From positions 19,007 through 83,006 of the forward strand of contig JAVXVG010000020.1 in assembly GCA_032229975.1 (NCBI GenBank): 64,000 nucleotides of DNA. The letters are read 5' to 3'. Below the pieces are notes generated by a model. It did no database searches and was not told where the DNA came from. It was given only the letters and a program-made list of their open reading frames with translations. Each line of letters starts with the position of its first letter. The first letter of the stretch is position 1. This document shows positions 39,805-48,621 of this stretch, piece by piece. The translations under genes were made by a program, and so were the position numbers. This DNA is from JAIVGV01 sp032229975 (GTDB lineage Bacteria; Acidobacteriota; Blastocatellia; Pyrinomonadales; Pyrinomonadaceae).

Positions 39805-42469
39805 TGCGCCCGCCGAAGCCGAGCCCGACGAGAAACGCGAGTGTCAACGCAGAGATGATCGCGCCGTTGCGCGCGGCGGGCGCGCGGTAACGCATCTCGA
39901 CCCGATGATGGCCCGCAGGCACGAAGACGCCGCGCAGCAGAAAATCTGTCAAACGTATCCGCTCCGCACGACCGTCAACGCTCGCTTCCCAACCCGGATA
40001 AAAAATCTCGCTCACGACGAGCAGAGAATCCCTGTCAGCGTTCGTCTCGATGCTCAAACGATTCGGCTCATACTCGACGACGCGCGCCGCCGCGTCAGCC
40101 GCAAGCTCGCCGCCCGCGAAATGTGGCAACTCCGTCGGCGCATCTTCAACAAGCGCGGTGCGTCGCGGATCGAAGGGCGCATCGTCAGTGTGTTCATCTC
40201 GCTCGCCGCGTATGCGTCGCAGAGCCTCTTCGCCGTCAACCGGAATGACTTCATTGACAAGCCAAGCGCGCGGGCACGCACGCAAATTTCGCAAGACCCA
40301 CACGCCGCCGCTCTCGTAAGCCAACTGCCAGCGCGTCGCGTCGAGAGATGCAAGGGCTTCAGCGCGCGCGCGCGCGTCCGTCTGCTCAACCGGATTGGTC
40401 GAGAGATTTGCGAACGTGACGACGAATGAAGTGTTCAGCAGATCGAGCACGCGCGAGCGCGGCGCGAACAGAGTCGGATCGGGCGGGCCCCTCAGGCCAT
40501 AGCGCGGGTTGACGCCGTCTGCTCCCGCGTTGCCGAGCGCGCGGCTGTAGCGTTCGAGGATCAACTGATCGTAGCCCGCGACGTTGTGCAGCCCGCGCGT
40601 CGCCGTCATGTTCGGCAGATCGACGGGCGGCGGCGTCCAATAGCCGACGACGAACAGGTTGACGCGCGTATAGACGCGATTCTCTGCGGGCGCGTACTGC
40701 GCGAGCCAGCGCGAAACGGGCGGCGCGTCCGTGAATGCTGCGACTGTCCGCGCGTAGGGGAACCACACGTGCGCTTGCAGGATTTGCGGCTCGACATAAA
40801 ACGAGATCGCCACCGCGAACGCGAGCAACGCGCCGCGCGTGCGCCGGGGGGCCACCTTCAGCGCGCGCCAGATCAAGAGCACGACGCAGCACGTGAACGC
40901 GAGTTTCCAGACGAGGTAGCGCGACTCGGCGAGCGCGGGGATCAAGCCGGAGTCGAGCCCGTAGTTCGACGCGAGCGGACGCACGACTGCATCGCGCCAC
41001 CAGAGCAGCGCGACGGCGGCGCACGCGACGGCGAGAAGCGAAGCGACGACGATCTCGCGCACACTCGCATGATTCTTCGTCGCATCATCGACGCGCGCGC
41101 TCAGATGATCTTTCGTCACACCTGCGCGTTCGCGCGCGGCGAAAGTCGTCAGCGCGTCCCATCCGTAAGCGGCGAGGATGCCGAGGGCGAACGTCCACTC
41201 GAAGGCGTGGCGCGAAGGATAGCGGAAGAGATTAAGGATGGGGACGTGATAGAGCAGACGGTAGAGCGGCGTCGAATCGCCGAGCATGAGCAGCCATGCG
41301 AACGTCGCCGCGCCGAGCCAGAAGAAGATGCGTGCGTGTCTTCGCGGCTCGCGCGCGGCGTGAATGATTGCCATGAGGGCCAGCAGAGCCGCGAGCGGCG
41401 CGACGTAAGTCGAGACCTCTATGTAGTGATAGACGGGCGCGAGAAACGAGCGCAGTGTCTCGACAGGAGTGAACGAGCCGGAGACGAACGTCTCGTAGAG
41501 CAAACGGCTGCGCACGCTGCGACGCGCGGCGCGCGCCGACTCCAAAATCTGAAACGCCGCGACACCGGCCGACAAAAAGATCGCGCCGCACGCTACCGCA
41601 AGCGGACGCCAGCGCGTCCATGCGATCCAACTGAGAACGTCATTGCTAAGTCGCGCGGCGTCGTTCCCGCGCGCATCGTCGCTTCGAGTTACATCATCGC
41701 TTCCGTACGCGTCATCGCTTCGAGATAAGTTGTCGCTCGCGTGCGCGTCGTCGCTTGGTTGCGTCGCGTCGTTGATATCTCGCGACGCGTCGTCGCGCGG
41801 GCGGAAGATCGAGACGAAGGCTGCGTAGGCGAGCGCGGCCATGCCGACCAACAGGAAAGCCTGCGCCTGACCCGCGAGCACGGACATCGCGTAAGCTGCG
41901 GTCGCGCCGAGCAGGCAGCGCGTGAAGCTGCCGCGTCGCGCTCGCTCGATTGCCAAGAGGAAGAGCGGCAGCCACATTTCCGGGTTCGCCATCAAGCCGA
42001 GCCCGCCGAGCTTGCTGCACAGGCCCCCGCCGTAAGTGAAGGCGAGCGCAGCGACGAGCGAGGCGGCCCGACTCCTGCCGATCTCTCGCGCATAAAAATA
42101 TGTGAAAGCGGGTGCGAGCAGGAACGGCGCGAGCACCACGATCTGTTCGGCCCAACGACCGGGAAGAAAAAGATAGCCCCACGTCAGAGGGTAGCCGAGC
42201 GAGACCTGCGCCATCGAGAGCAACGGGTAGCCGGAGAAGACATGAGGCGTCCAGAGCGGCAGCTCGCCGCGCCTGATCATTGCCCACGCGACCGTGCGCA
42301 ACGGGTACGACTGGTAGAAGGCATCGCCCGCGACGAGAAATTTTCCCTGAAGCAGCGTCGGCGCAAAGAAGGCGACGAAGAAGATGATGATGAGCGCGAG
42401 CGCAGACGCATCCGCGCGCCGCGATTTTAGTCGCACCTTTAGTCGTCTGCTCTGCGAGATAATTTTCAC
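39770..42469 (-). CDS. YfhO-family GT-C membrane glycosyltransferase, subgroup A
   Basis: An 899-residue multi-pass membrane protein with about 12 helices and a C-terminal extracytoplasmic domain. Family traits: the acidic loop VAGDAFYQSYPLRTVAW after the first helix, PLWTPHVFSGYPLLSMAQ, the helix-edge motif YPSRHAFEW, and near the end EIFYPGWEASVDGRAERI. In Bacillus YfhO uses undecaprenyl-phosphate sugars made by CsbB to glycosylate lipoteichoic acid; here a GtrB/CsbB-like gene is 1.3 kb away. An Asp/Ser-rich repeat insertion (SDDAYGSDDVTRSDDARG) lies in a loop near 240-290. Start is GTG. It is close in length and motifs to the copy at 56.8 kb. Confidence 0.82.
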   Translation of the reverse strand: MKIISQSRRLKVRLKSRRADASALALIIIFFVAFFAPTLLQGKFLVAGDAFYQSYPLRTVAWAMIRRGELPLWTPHVFSGYPLLSMAQVSLGYPLTWGYLFLPGRWAEQIVVLAPFLLAPAFTYFYAREIGRSRAASLVAALAFTYGGGLCSKLGGLGLMANPEMWLPLFLLAIERARRGSFTRCLLGATAAYAMSVLAGQAQAFLLVGMAALAYAAFVSIFRPRDDASRDINDATQPSDDAHASDNLSRSDDAYGSDDVTRSDDARGNDAARLSNDVLSWIAWTRWRPLAVACGAIFLSAGVAAFQILESARAARRSVRSRLLYETFVSGSFTPVETLRSFLAPVYHYIEVSTYVAPLAALLALMAIIHAAREPRRHARIFFWLGAATFAWLLMLGDSTPLYRLLYHVPILNLFRYPSRHAFEWTFALGILAAYGWDALTTFAARERAGVTKDHLSARVDDATKNHASVREIVVASLLAVACAAVALLWWRDAVVRPLASNYGLDSGLIPALAESRYLVWKLAFTCCVVLLIWRALKVAPRRTRGALLAFAVAISFYVEPQILQAHVWFPYARTVAAFTDAPPVSRWLAQYAPAENRVYTRVNLFVVGYWTPPPVDLPNMTATRGLHNVAGYDQLILERYSRALGNAGADGVNPRYGLRGPPDPTLFAPRSRVLDLLNTSFVVTFANLSTNPVEQTDARARAEALASLDATRWQLAYESGGVWVLRNLRACPRAWLVNEVIPVDGEEALRRIRGERDEHTDDAPFDPRRTALVEDAPTELPHFAGGELAADAAARVVEYEPNRLSIETNADRDSLLVVSEIFYPGWEASVDGRAERIRLTDFLLRGVFVPAGHHRVEMRYRAPAARNGAIISALTLAFLVGLGFGGRIRRALRSRVER

Positions 42470-42616
42470 TTCTCTTCGCCGCGCGCCGGTCTCTTGCTAT
42501 CCTAGCCCCTTGTCGAAGCACGACAGCGCGTCAAGTTGTCGCGCGCACGTTTCGCGAGTCAACAAGTTCTTACTCGAAGATCATAGACCGTTCAACTTTT
42601 TTCGAGACGCACACGG

Positions 42617-44338
42617 ATGAATCTCTTCTCACGGGCAAGGGGCCACGCAGAGACGCGCGCGATCCTCTTCGGCGCGTTGGCCCTTCTCGCGTGGGGCGCG
42701 GCTGGCGTGAGGGCCGCGCAGGTCTTCGCCCCTGATAGCATCTACGTGCAGCCCTTCAACTCCGATAGCGCGCTACCCGTGCTGATGGCCGACGACCCCA
42801 TCATCGATCCTTTCCGCACATACATCTACGGTCAGGATCAGATCGGCGCGTATCCCTTCATCCTCTGCCAGCTTGTTCATAATACGACCGGCTTCGTCTG
42901 GACGGACGTGAGCGTCTTCCTGCTGCAAGTCGCGTGGCTCTTTCTCGGCGTGCTGGCCGTCGCCGCGCTCGGCAGGCCCACGCGCTTCGTCGCGCCCGCG
43001 CTCTTCCTCATGGTCTTGTGCCTGCACCCGACCGTGGGCCATTACGTCTTCGTCCTCAATCAGCGTTACAGTTGGCAGCTCACGCCGCTCCTCTTCGCGT
43101 GGTGGAGTTATCGTGGACTCTGCGCGCGACTCTTTGCCACATCCGCCGCGCTCAAGACGACGGCCCTCCGGTCGCTCTCATCTTTCATCTTTTCTCTTCT
43201 TGCCATCTGGTCTTCGCCCTTGAGCGCGCCGATGCTCCTCGTCTTCCTCGCGCTCGAAGTCGCGCGCGCGCGCATCAACGCGACCGATGCAGAGAGCGCG
43301 CAATCGACAGACGAAACGCACGCGCTCGATTACACGCGCGAGCGCGTGCGGTTCACGCTCACTCGACTGCTCGCGTGCGCGCTCCCGCTCGCGGCGGGCA
43401 CGGTCGCGGAACAACTGCTCAAAGCGAACTATCACCGGCACGCGCTCAAACACTTCGGCACGGACTTTCACACGCCGACGCAAGTTGACTGGGGCCACTT
43501 CTCCACAAACCTACATGTACAGCTCGCAAACCTCATAGCCGCGCCGCTCTGGTGGCTCGTCGTGCCCGCCATCGTCGTCTCGCCGTTCGTCATCACTCTC
43601 TTGATCCGCCGACTCATCAACGGCAACGCACACGACTCATCAAATTTGTTAAGTGCAGGCGCGCGACTCGATGCCTCTGTGCTCATGCTCGGCAGTCTCT
43701 CCGTCGCGCTCATCAACTTTGCAAGCGCAGTCGTCTTTCTCTGGATCAGGTTGAACCTCTACGGTGGTCGCTATCTCGCGCTCACGCATCTCTTCGGCGC
43801 GTTCGCAGGACTCTCCGCGCTCCTTCTTCTCTTCACGCTGCCCGCGCGTGCTTACGCTGCGCGTCGCGTTGTCTTTCCCGGCGTCGCCATCGCGTGTGCG
43901 CTCGTGCTCGCGCTCAAGTTCCCACTCGTCGCGAAGAATCCCGAATATGAAAACTTGAAAGAGATCGCGGCGGGGATCGCCGCGCGAAATCCACGCGCGG
44001 TTCTCCTCGGCGGCTACTGGGACACTTACGTCTTCGCCGCGCTCCGGCCCTCGGACGCGCTGACGCCCGTCCCTTCCGAAGATCAACTCGTGCGCACGCC
44101 GTGGACGCCGCGCTCGCTGCGCGACTCTACGGAAGTCGTCGTCGTGCATCACTACTTCCCATATTCCGGCGGCATGGAAGTGCCCGCGCCCTACACCACC
44201 TTCGGCGACGGCCGCGATCCGCCGCACTTCATTAAACAGCACGGCGCGACGCTGCGCCTCGACACGCCACGCTGGTATGAACACGGCGGCTACATCTTCA
44301 CGCTCTACCGCAACGTGAGCGACGCAAGCGCGCGTTAA
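42617..44338 (+). CDS. GT-C-like integral membrane protein
   Basis: A 573-residue protein with about ten membrane helices. The first extracytoplasmic loop contains QPFNSDSALPVLMADDP and GQDQIGAYPF; acidic residues in this position are the usual catalytic feature of GT-C glycosyltransferases that take lipid-linked sugars. No close family was recognised and it lacks the YfhO signature. The C-terminal 150 residues are soluble. It is divergent from the YfhO gene at 42.5 kb and could transfer a sugar or another lipid-linked unit outside the membrane. Confidence 0.65.
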   Translation: MNLFSRARGHAETRAILFGALALLAWGAAGVRAAQVFAPDSIYVQPFNSDSALPVLMADDPIIDPFRTYIYGQDQIGAYPFILCQLVHNTTGFVWTDVSVFLLQVAWLFLGVLAVAALGRPTRFVAPALFLMVLCLHPTVGHYVFVLNQRYSWQLTPLLFAWWSYRGLCARLFATSAALKTTALRSLSSFIFSLLAIWSSPLSAPMLLVFLALEVARARINATDAESAQSTDETHALDYTRERVRFTLTRLLACALPLAAGTVAEQLLKANYHRHALKHFGTDFHTPTQVDWGHFSTNLHVQLANLIAAPLWWLVVPAIVVSPFVITLLIRRLINGNAHDSSNLLSAGARLDASVLMLGSLSVALINFASAVVFLWIRLNLYGGRYLALTHLFGAFAGLSALLLLFTLPARAYAARRVVFPGVAIACALVLALKFPLVAKNPEYENLKEIAAGIAARNPRAVLLGGYWDTYVFAALRPSDALTPVPSEDQLVRTPWTPRSLRDSTEVVVVHHYFPYSGGMEVPAPYTTFGDGRDPPHFIKQHGATLRLDTPRWYEHGGYIFTLYRNVSDASAR

Positions 44339-44410
44339 ACGACGAAGAAGATGTCGCGCCCACACTGCGCGCACTTCGCACTTGATCGTCAGCACGCGTC
44401 CGCTCGCAGC

Positions 44411-45388
44411 TCAGCCTTGCAGTTCAAACTTTTTTCGCAGTATGACGGTCATCGAGCCGGAGTTGACATAGATGGGCAGTGCGCCCGCGCCCAAGCGACG
44501 CACGATGCGAGAGAGCGCGCCACCGAGCGGGCGGCTCAACGTCCTTATGCGCTCTGCCAGAAAATCGAGCGAGCAGTATTGCCCTTCGGGTCGCACGAGG
44601 GCCACCTCGAAGAGCGGGCTCGTTATGTGCCGCAGCGTCTCCGGCGTGTAGTAGAAGACGTGCTCGGGAATTTTGTAGGAGACCCAGTTTCTGCGCGAGA
44701 CGCGCGCGAGCAGGCTACGTCGATTTGGAGTTGTGATGACGATGATGCCATCGTCCTTAGTCGCAGCGTGCAGCGCGCTCAGAAACTCGCGCGGATGATA
44801 GACATGCTCGAAGAGATCGAACATCGTCACCACGTCGAAGAATTTGTCGGGAAAGAGATCGCGCGCGAGGAAGCCGCGACTGACCTTGCGGGGGAATCGC
44901 GCGCGGCAATGCTCGACAGCGAAGTTGGAACAGTCCAACCCGTGCGCGTCGTAGCCTTCGCGTTGCGCAACATTGAGGAAGTAACCGAGGCCGCACCCGA
45001 TGTCGAGCAGCCGGCCCGAAGGCTTAAAGCGACGGATCAATCTCAAGCGACGCGCGAAAGTCTTCTCGTAGAGCAATCGATCACGTTCGTAATTGTCGTA
45101 GCCGATCTCGTGCGCGCCCGTGAAATACTCCCCCTCGTAAAGCCCCGTCAGTTTCTCCTCGTGCAGTCGCGGGTTCAGACGCACCAGACCGCACACCGGG
45201 CAACGGCACACGTTGAAGTGATCGAACTCATACAAAGACTCATCGCCCGCCGCGCTGCAACCGTTGGGACAGACGGATTCTTCGAGCGAGACTTGCGTGA
45301 GCGTGTCGCCGCGCGGCGGCGTCTGTTCGTGAGACCGGCTGCGCGTTTGGACGGATTTGTGATCGGAGTCAGGCACGCTCTTTAACAA
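44411..45388 (-). CDS. SAM-dependent methyltransferase with N-terminal zinc ribbon
   Basis: A 325-residue protein. Cysteines in CPNGC and CRCPVCG at about 40-63 form a likely zinc ribbon, followed by a class I methyltransferase with motif I LLDIGCGLGYFLNVA, the acidic residue in HGLDCSN and the DVVTMFDLFEHVYHP segment. Sugar or lipid methyltransferases of glycan loci often look like this. The start is TTG (45388), possibly the GTG four codons on; no ATG is suitable. It faces the GT-C-like gene and is divergent from the tandem YfhO pair. Confidence 0.85.
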   Translation of the reverse strand: MLKSVPDSDHKSVQTRSRSHEQTPPRGDTLTQVSLEESVCPNGCSAAGDESLYEFDHFNVCRCPVCGLVRLNPRLHEEKLTGLYEGEYFTGAHEIGYDNYERDRLLYEKTFARRLRLIRRFKPSGRLLDIGCGLGYFLNVAQREGYDAHGLDCSNFAVEHCRARFPRKVSRGFLARDLFPDKFFDVVTMFDLFEHVYHPREFLSALHAATKDDGIIVITTPNRRSLLARVSRRNWVSYKIPEHVFYYTPETLRHITSPLFEVALVRPEGQYCSLDFLAERIRTLSRPLGGALSRIVRRLGAGALPIYVNSGSMTVILRKKFELQG

Positions 45389-45458
45389 GGATGATATAAA
45401 TTACGACACGGGCCGGGGCTGAATGAGTCTTACAGCCAAACGGGCCTGATTCACAGCT

Positions 45459-45486
45459 TTGCCGATTCAGTCCCCAAACCTATACT
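45459..45486 (+). promoter_or_regulatory. promoter of the tandem YfhO genes
   Basis: TTGCCG (45459-45464), 16-nt spacer, TATACT (45481-45486), leaving a leader of about 90 nt before the ATG at 45586. Confidence 0.5.
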
Positions 45487-45585
45487 CTACAAGCACCCAC
45501 TGCTAAAACCTACGCCGGACTTTTTTCGCTCTGCAATAACGCCGCGACTGCGCGCCTTGATTCGTGAACGGATGGAACTCGCCGC

Positions 45586-48500
45586 ATGGCAGAACCGCAC
45601 GCACCGACGAGAGTACGCTCATTCGGTCTTCTTGGGCCGGACGCGACGCGAGACGCGCTCATACACGCGCTCGTCGTGCCGCTTCTCTTCGCGCTGCTCT
45701 TCACCATCTTCTTCTCGCCCGTCGTCTTCACGGGCCGACTGCTCGCGCCCGGCGACGGCACACATTTTTTCGTCCCGAACTTCTATAGCCCGCGCGTGTG
45801 GTGGGATGTGCTCGTCTGGGTCGGCACGCCGCGCTTCGCAGACCCTTCGGCGATGTTCTGGTATCCGCCGCATCTCGTCTGTCGTCTGCTGCCGCAGGGA
45901 TGGAACATCTTCATGCTCTCGGCATACGTCGTCGCCGCGAGCGCGACATACGGCTACGTCTATGGCCTCACGCGCTCACGCTTCAGCGCAGCCGTCTCCG
46001 GCACAACTTACGCGCTCTGCGGTTTCATGATCGCCCACTCGGTTCATGCATCGATGATTCACGCTGCCGCGTGGCTGCCGCTCTTCGTCTGGTCGCTCGA
46101 AGAGTTGCGACGCTTCGATGGGCTAAGAGAGAAAGTGTGGTTCGTCGTCGGCGCGCTCTCCATCGCGCTCTGCGCGCTCGCGGGCCACCCGCAAATCTTT
46201 CTCTACACGCTCGCGCTCGGCGGCGCACTCGCCATCTTTCGCGCTCGCGGCGCAACGTCCGGCGCGTCGCGTTATCTCGCGCTCTGTGCCGCGCTCGTCG
46301 TCATCGGCGCGTGCCTCGCTGCCGTTCAACTCGCGCCGACCGTGGAACTCTCTCGACTAACGCCGCGCGCCGCGATCAACTTCGAGTCGTTCACGGCTTA
46401 TCAACTTCCCCTTCGTCAACTGCCGACCTTCATCTTCCCGCTCGTGTTCGGCGGCGCGCCACACACGTCTTACGCGCTGCCCTACTTCGGCGCGTGGGGA
46501 TCGGAAGGCGGCGGCTGGAACGCAAGCGAGGTGACGGGCTACGTCGGCCTTTTGCCATTGCTGCTCGCCGCCATCGCCGTCGTCTCGCGTCATAAACAAC
46601 GCCTCGTGCTTATCTGGTTGGGCGTCGCGGCGGTCGCGCTCATTCTCGCGCTGGGAAGCGGCGTTCCGCTCGCACGCATCACGTATCACCTGCCGCTCTT
46701 CAACAAATTTCGCGCCCCCGCGCGACACCTGCTCGAACTCTCATTCGCCGTGAGCGTGCTCTCAGGCCTCGGCATCAACGCGATCACGCGCGGCGTTGTG
46801 ACAACGCGACAGATCAAGCGCGTCATCATCTGCGCTTTCGCCCTCGCGCTCTTCACACTTCTCGCGCTCGCCCTCGCGCGCGGATGGTTCGACGCGCAGG
46901 CCCGCGCTATCGTCGGCCATGCTGTGAGCCTCGCGCCGTGGAAGAATCCCGCGACTGGCGTGCCGCTCTTCGTGTTGCTCGCATCATCCGTCGTGATGCT
47001 CTGTTGGTCGCGACGCACGACATCACGCGCACGCGCCGTCGCTCTCTTCGTCGTTCTTATCTTCGACATGGGCAGTCTCGGTTGGTTCTCCGAGTGGCGC
47101 GTTGCTTCGCCCACGTTCGCCGAGTTTGTGCCGCCGCCCGCAGCCGCGCGCCTGCGCGACGCCCTCACACAATCCGGGCAGCGCGTGCTCGCCGTGCGCG
47201 GCGGGCTCGGCGCAAACGACGAAGGGCCGCCCGAACAGTCGCGACTCTGGAAGATTCCGAGCGCGGGTGGCTATGGGCCACTCATGCTCGCGCGCATGAG
47301 CCGTCTGCTCGCGATGCTCCCGCACGGCGCGGTCGCGAACAACTGGGCGGACAACTCTGATCGCAGTCTCGACTTGGCGGCGGTGCGCTACGTCACCCTG
47401 CCTCGCGACGATGCGCCGACCGACGATGCGAAGATGAGCGATACTACGCGAGCGACCGATCCGAGCGCGCTCGACTCACAACGAATGGGCCCGCCCGGCG
47501 ATGTCATCCTTTGGGGCGACGATCTCAACATCGTGCTCGGCAAAGGCTGCAACGCCGCGCGCGAGAGCGAGAGTTTCACTTTGCCCGCGCACGCGCGCGC
47601 CACGCATCTCGCATTCGTCACGCAACTCGCCTGCGCGGATCAGATCGCCGACGGCGCGCACGTCCTCTCCATCACGCTGCGAGATGAGGCCGGCCACACG
47701 TCTGAGCTAAAACTCGACGCGGGCCGTGACACCTCCGAGTGGGCTTACGACTGCGCCGACGTGCGCGCGCGCGTGCGCCACTCGCGTGCGCCAGTCTTCA
47801 GCACCTACACAACCGACCGGCCACCCGCGCCCTGCGCCGGTCACGACTACGCGAGCGAGATCGCGACACGCGCACCCTTCGAGATCAAAACTATTGAGCT
47901 GCGCTGGACAGGCGACAATGGCTCGCTCTCGATCAAAAAGCTCTCCATAGTTGATCGTGAGCGCAACCTCTCTAGTCCTGTCACTGCGGCGTCCGCCGCG
48001 CTCGGCGATGCGACGCGCTGGCGTCTAGCCGAAGAGACGAACGGCACGCGCGTTTACGAGAACCTGCGCGCGCAGCCACGCGCGTGGCTCGCGAGTGAAG
48101 TATTGACCATCGCGCCCGACGACGCGCTCAAAGCGATCAAAACTTCGCGACTCCCCGACGGTGGCCTCTTCGATCCCGCACGCACCGCACTCGTCGAAGA
48201 GCCGCAGAATTTTTCAACCGCAAACGACGGCACACAGTCGCAGAGCGCGGACGCATCAACACGAGACGATGATGTGCGGGCACAGGGCGCGGCGCGGATC
48301 GTTGAAGAGTCTGATTGGAAGATGGAAGTTCGCACCGAGTCTGCGTCGCCGTCGTTCCTCGTCTTGAGCGACGCATATTATCCGGGCTGGCACGCGAGCG
48401 TTGACGGTCAGGAGTCGCACGTCTATCAAACCGACTACGCGATGCGCGGAGTCCACATGACGGCGGGCGCACACGTCGTTCGATTCGGGTTGCGTCCGCG

Positions 48501-48621
48501 CAGTTTCCGCGTCGGCTTGATTGTGAGCCTCTGCGCGCTCGCCGTGCTCGCGCTCTTCTCCGCGCCCTTCAACCCGCTCTGGAAGATCGGCGGCGCGACG
48601 ACGAAAGAAGCGCGGCGATGA
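45586..48621 (+). CDS. YfhO-family GT-C membrane glycosyltransferase, subgroup B (first of tandem)
   Basis: A 1011-residue multi-pass protein. It begins with a helix at FALLFTIFFSPVVF, then the acidic loop LAPGDGTHFFVPNF, and has the FRAPARHLLELSF motif shared by all four YfhO-type proteins here. After the membrane part, a soluble domain (about 630-790) with four cysteines (GKGCNAA, QLACADQ, YDCADV, PCAGHDY) is followed by the YfhO end domain with YYPGWHASVDGQ. The stop overlaps the next start (ATGA). The expected donor is an undecaprenyl-phosphate sugar. Confidence 0.82.
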   Translation: MAEPHAPTRVRSFGLLGPDATRDALIHALVVPLLFALLFTIFFSPVVFTGRLLAPGDGTHFFVPNFYSPRVWWDVLVWVGTPRFADPSAMFWYPPHLVCRLLPQGWNIFMLSAYVVAASATYGYVYGLTRSRFSAAVSGTTYALCGFMIAHSVHASMIHAAAWLPLFVWSLEELRRFDGLREKVWFVVGALSIALCALAGHPQIFLYTLALGGALAIFRARGATSGASRYLALCAALVVIGACLAAVQLAPTVELSRLTPRAAINFESFTAYQLPLRQLPTFIFPLVFGGAPHTSYALPYFGAWGSEGGGWNASEVTGYVGLLPLLLAAIAVVSRHKQRLVLIWLGVAAVALILALGSGVPLARITYHLPLFNKFRAPARHLLELSFAVSVLSGLGINAITRGVVTTRQIKRVIICAFALALFTLLALALARGWFDAQARAIVGHAVSLAPWKNPATGVPLFVLLASSVVMLCWSRRTTSRARAVALFVVLIFDMGSLGWFSEWRVASPTFAEFVPPPAAARLRDALTQSGQRVLAVRGGLGANDEGPPEQSRLWKIPSAGGYGPLMLARMSRLLAMLPHGAVANNWADNSDRSLDLAAVRYVTLPRDDAPTDDAKMSDTTRATDPSALDSQRMGPPGDVILWGDDLNIVLGKGCNAARESESFTLPAHARATHLAFVTQLACADQIADGAHVLSITLRDEAGHTSELKLDAGRDTSEWAYDCADVRARVRHSRAPVFSTYTTDRPPAPCAGHDYASEIATRAPFEIKTIELRWTGDNGSLSIKKLSIVDRERNLSSPVTAASAALGDATRWRLAEETNGTRVYENLRAQPRAWLASEVLTIAPDDALKAIKTSRLPDGGLFDPARTALVEEPQNFSTANDGTQSQSADASTRDDDVRAQGAARIVEESDWKMEVRTESASPSFLVLSDAYYPGWHASVDGQESHVYQTDYAMRGVHMTAGAHVVRFGLRPRSFRVGLIVSLCALAVLALFSAPFNPLWKIGGATTKEARR

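Noticed and set aside
41640..41790. Tandem repeat as an inserted mobile element in the YfhO gene
   Set aside because: It is in frame, degenerate and without terminal repeats or target duplications; local expansion is more likely.
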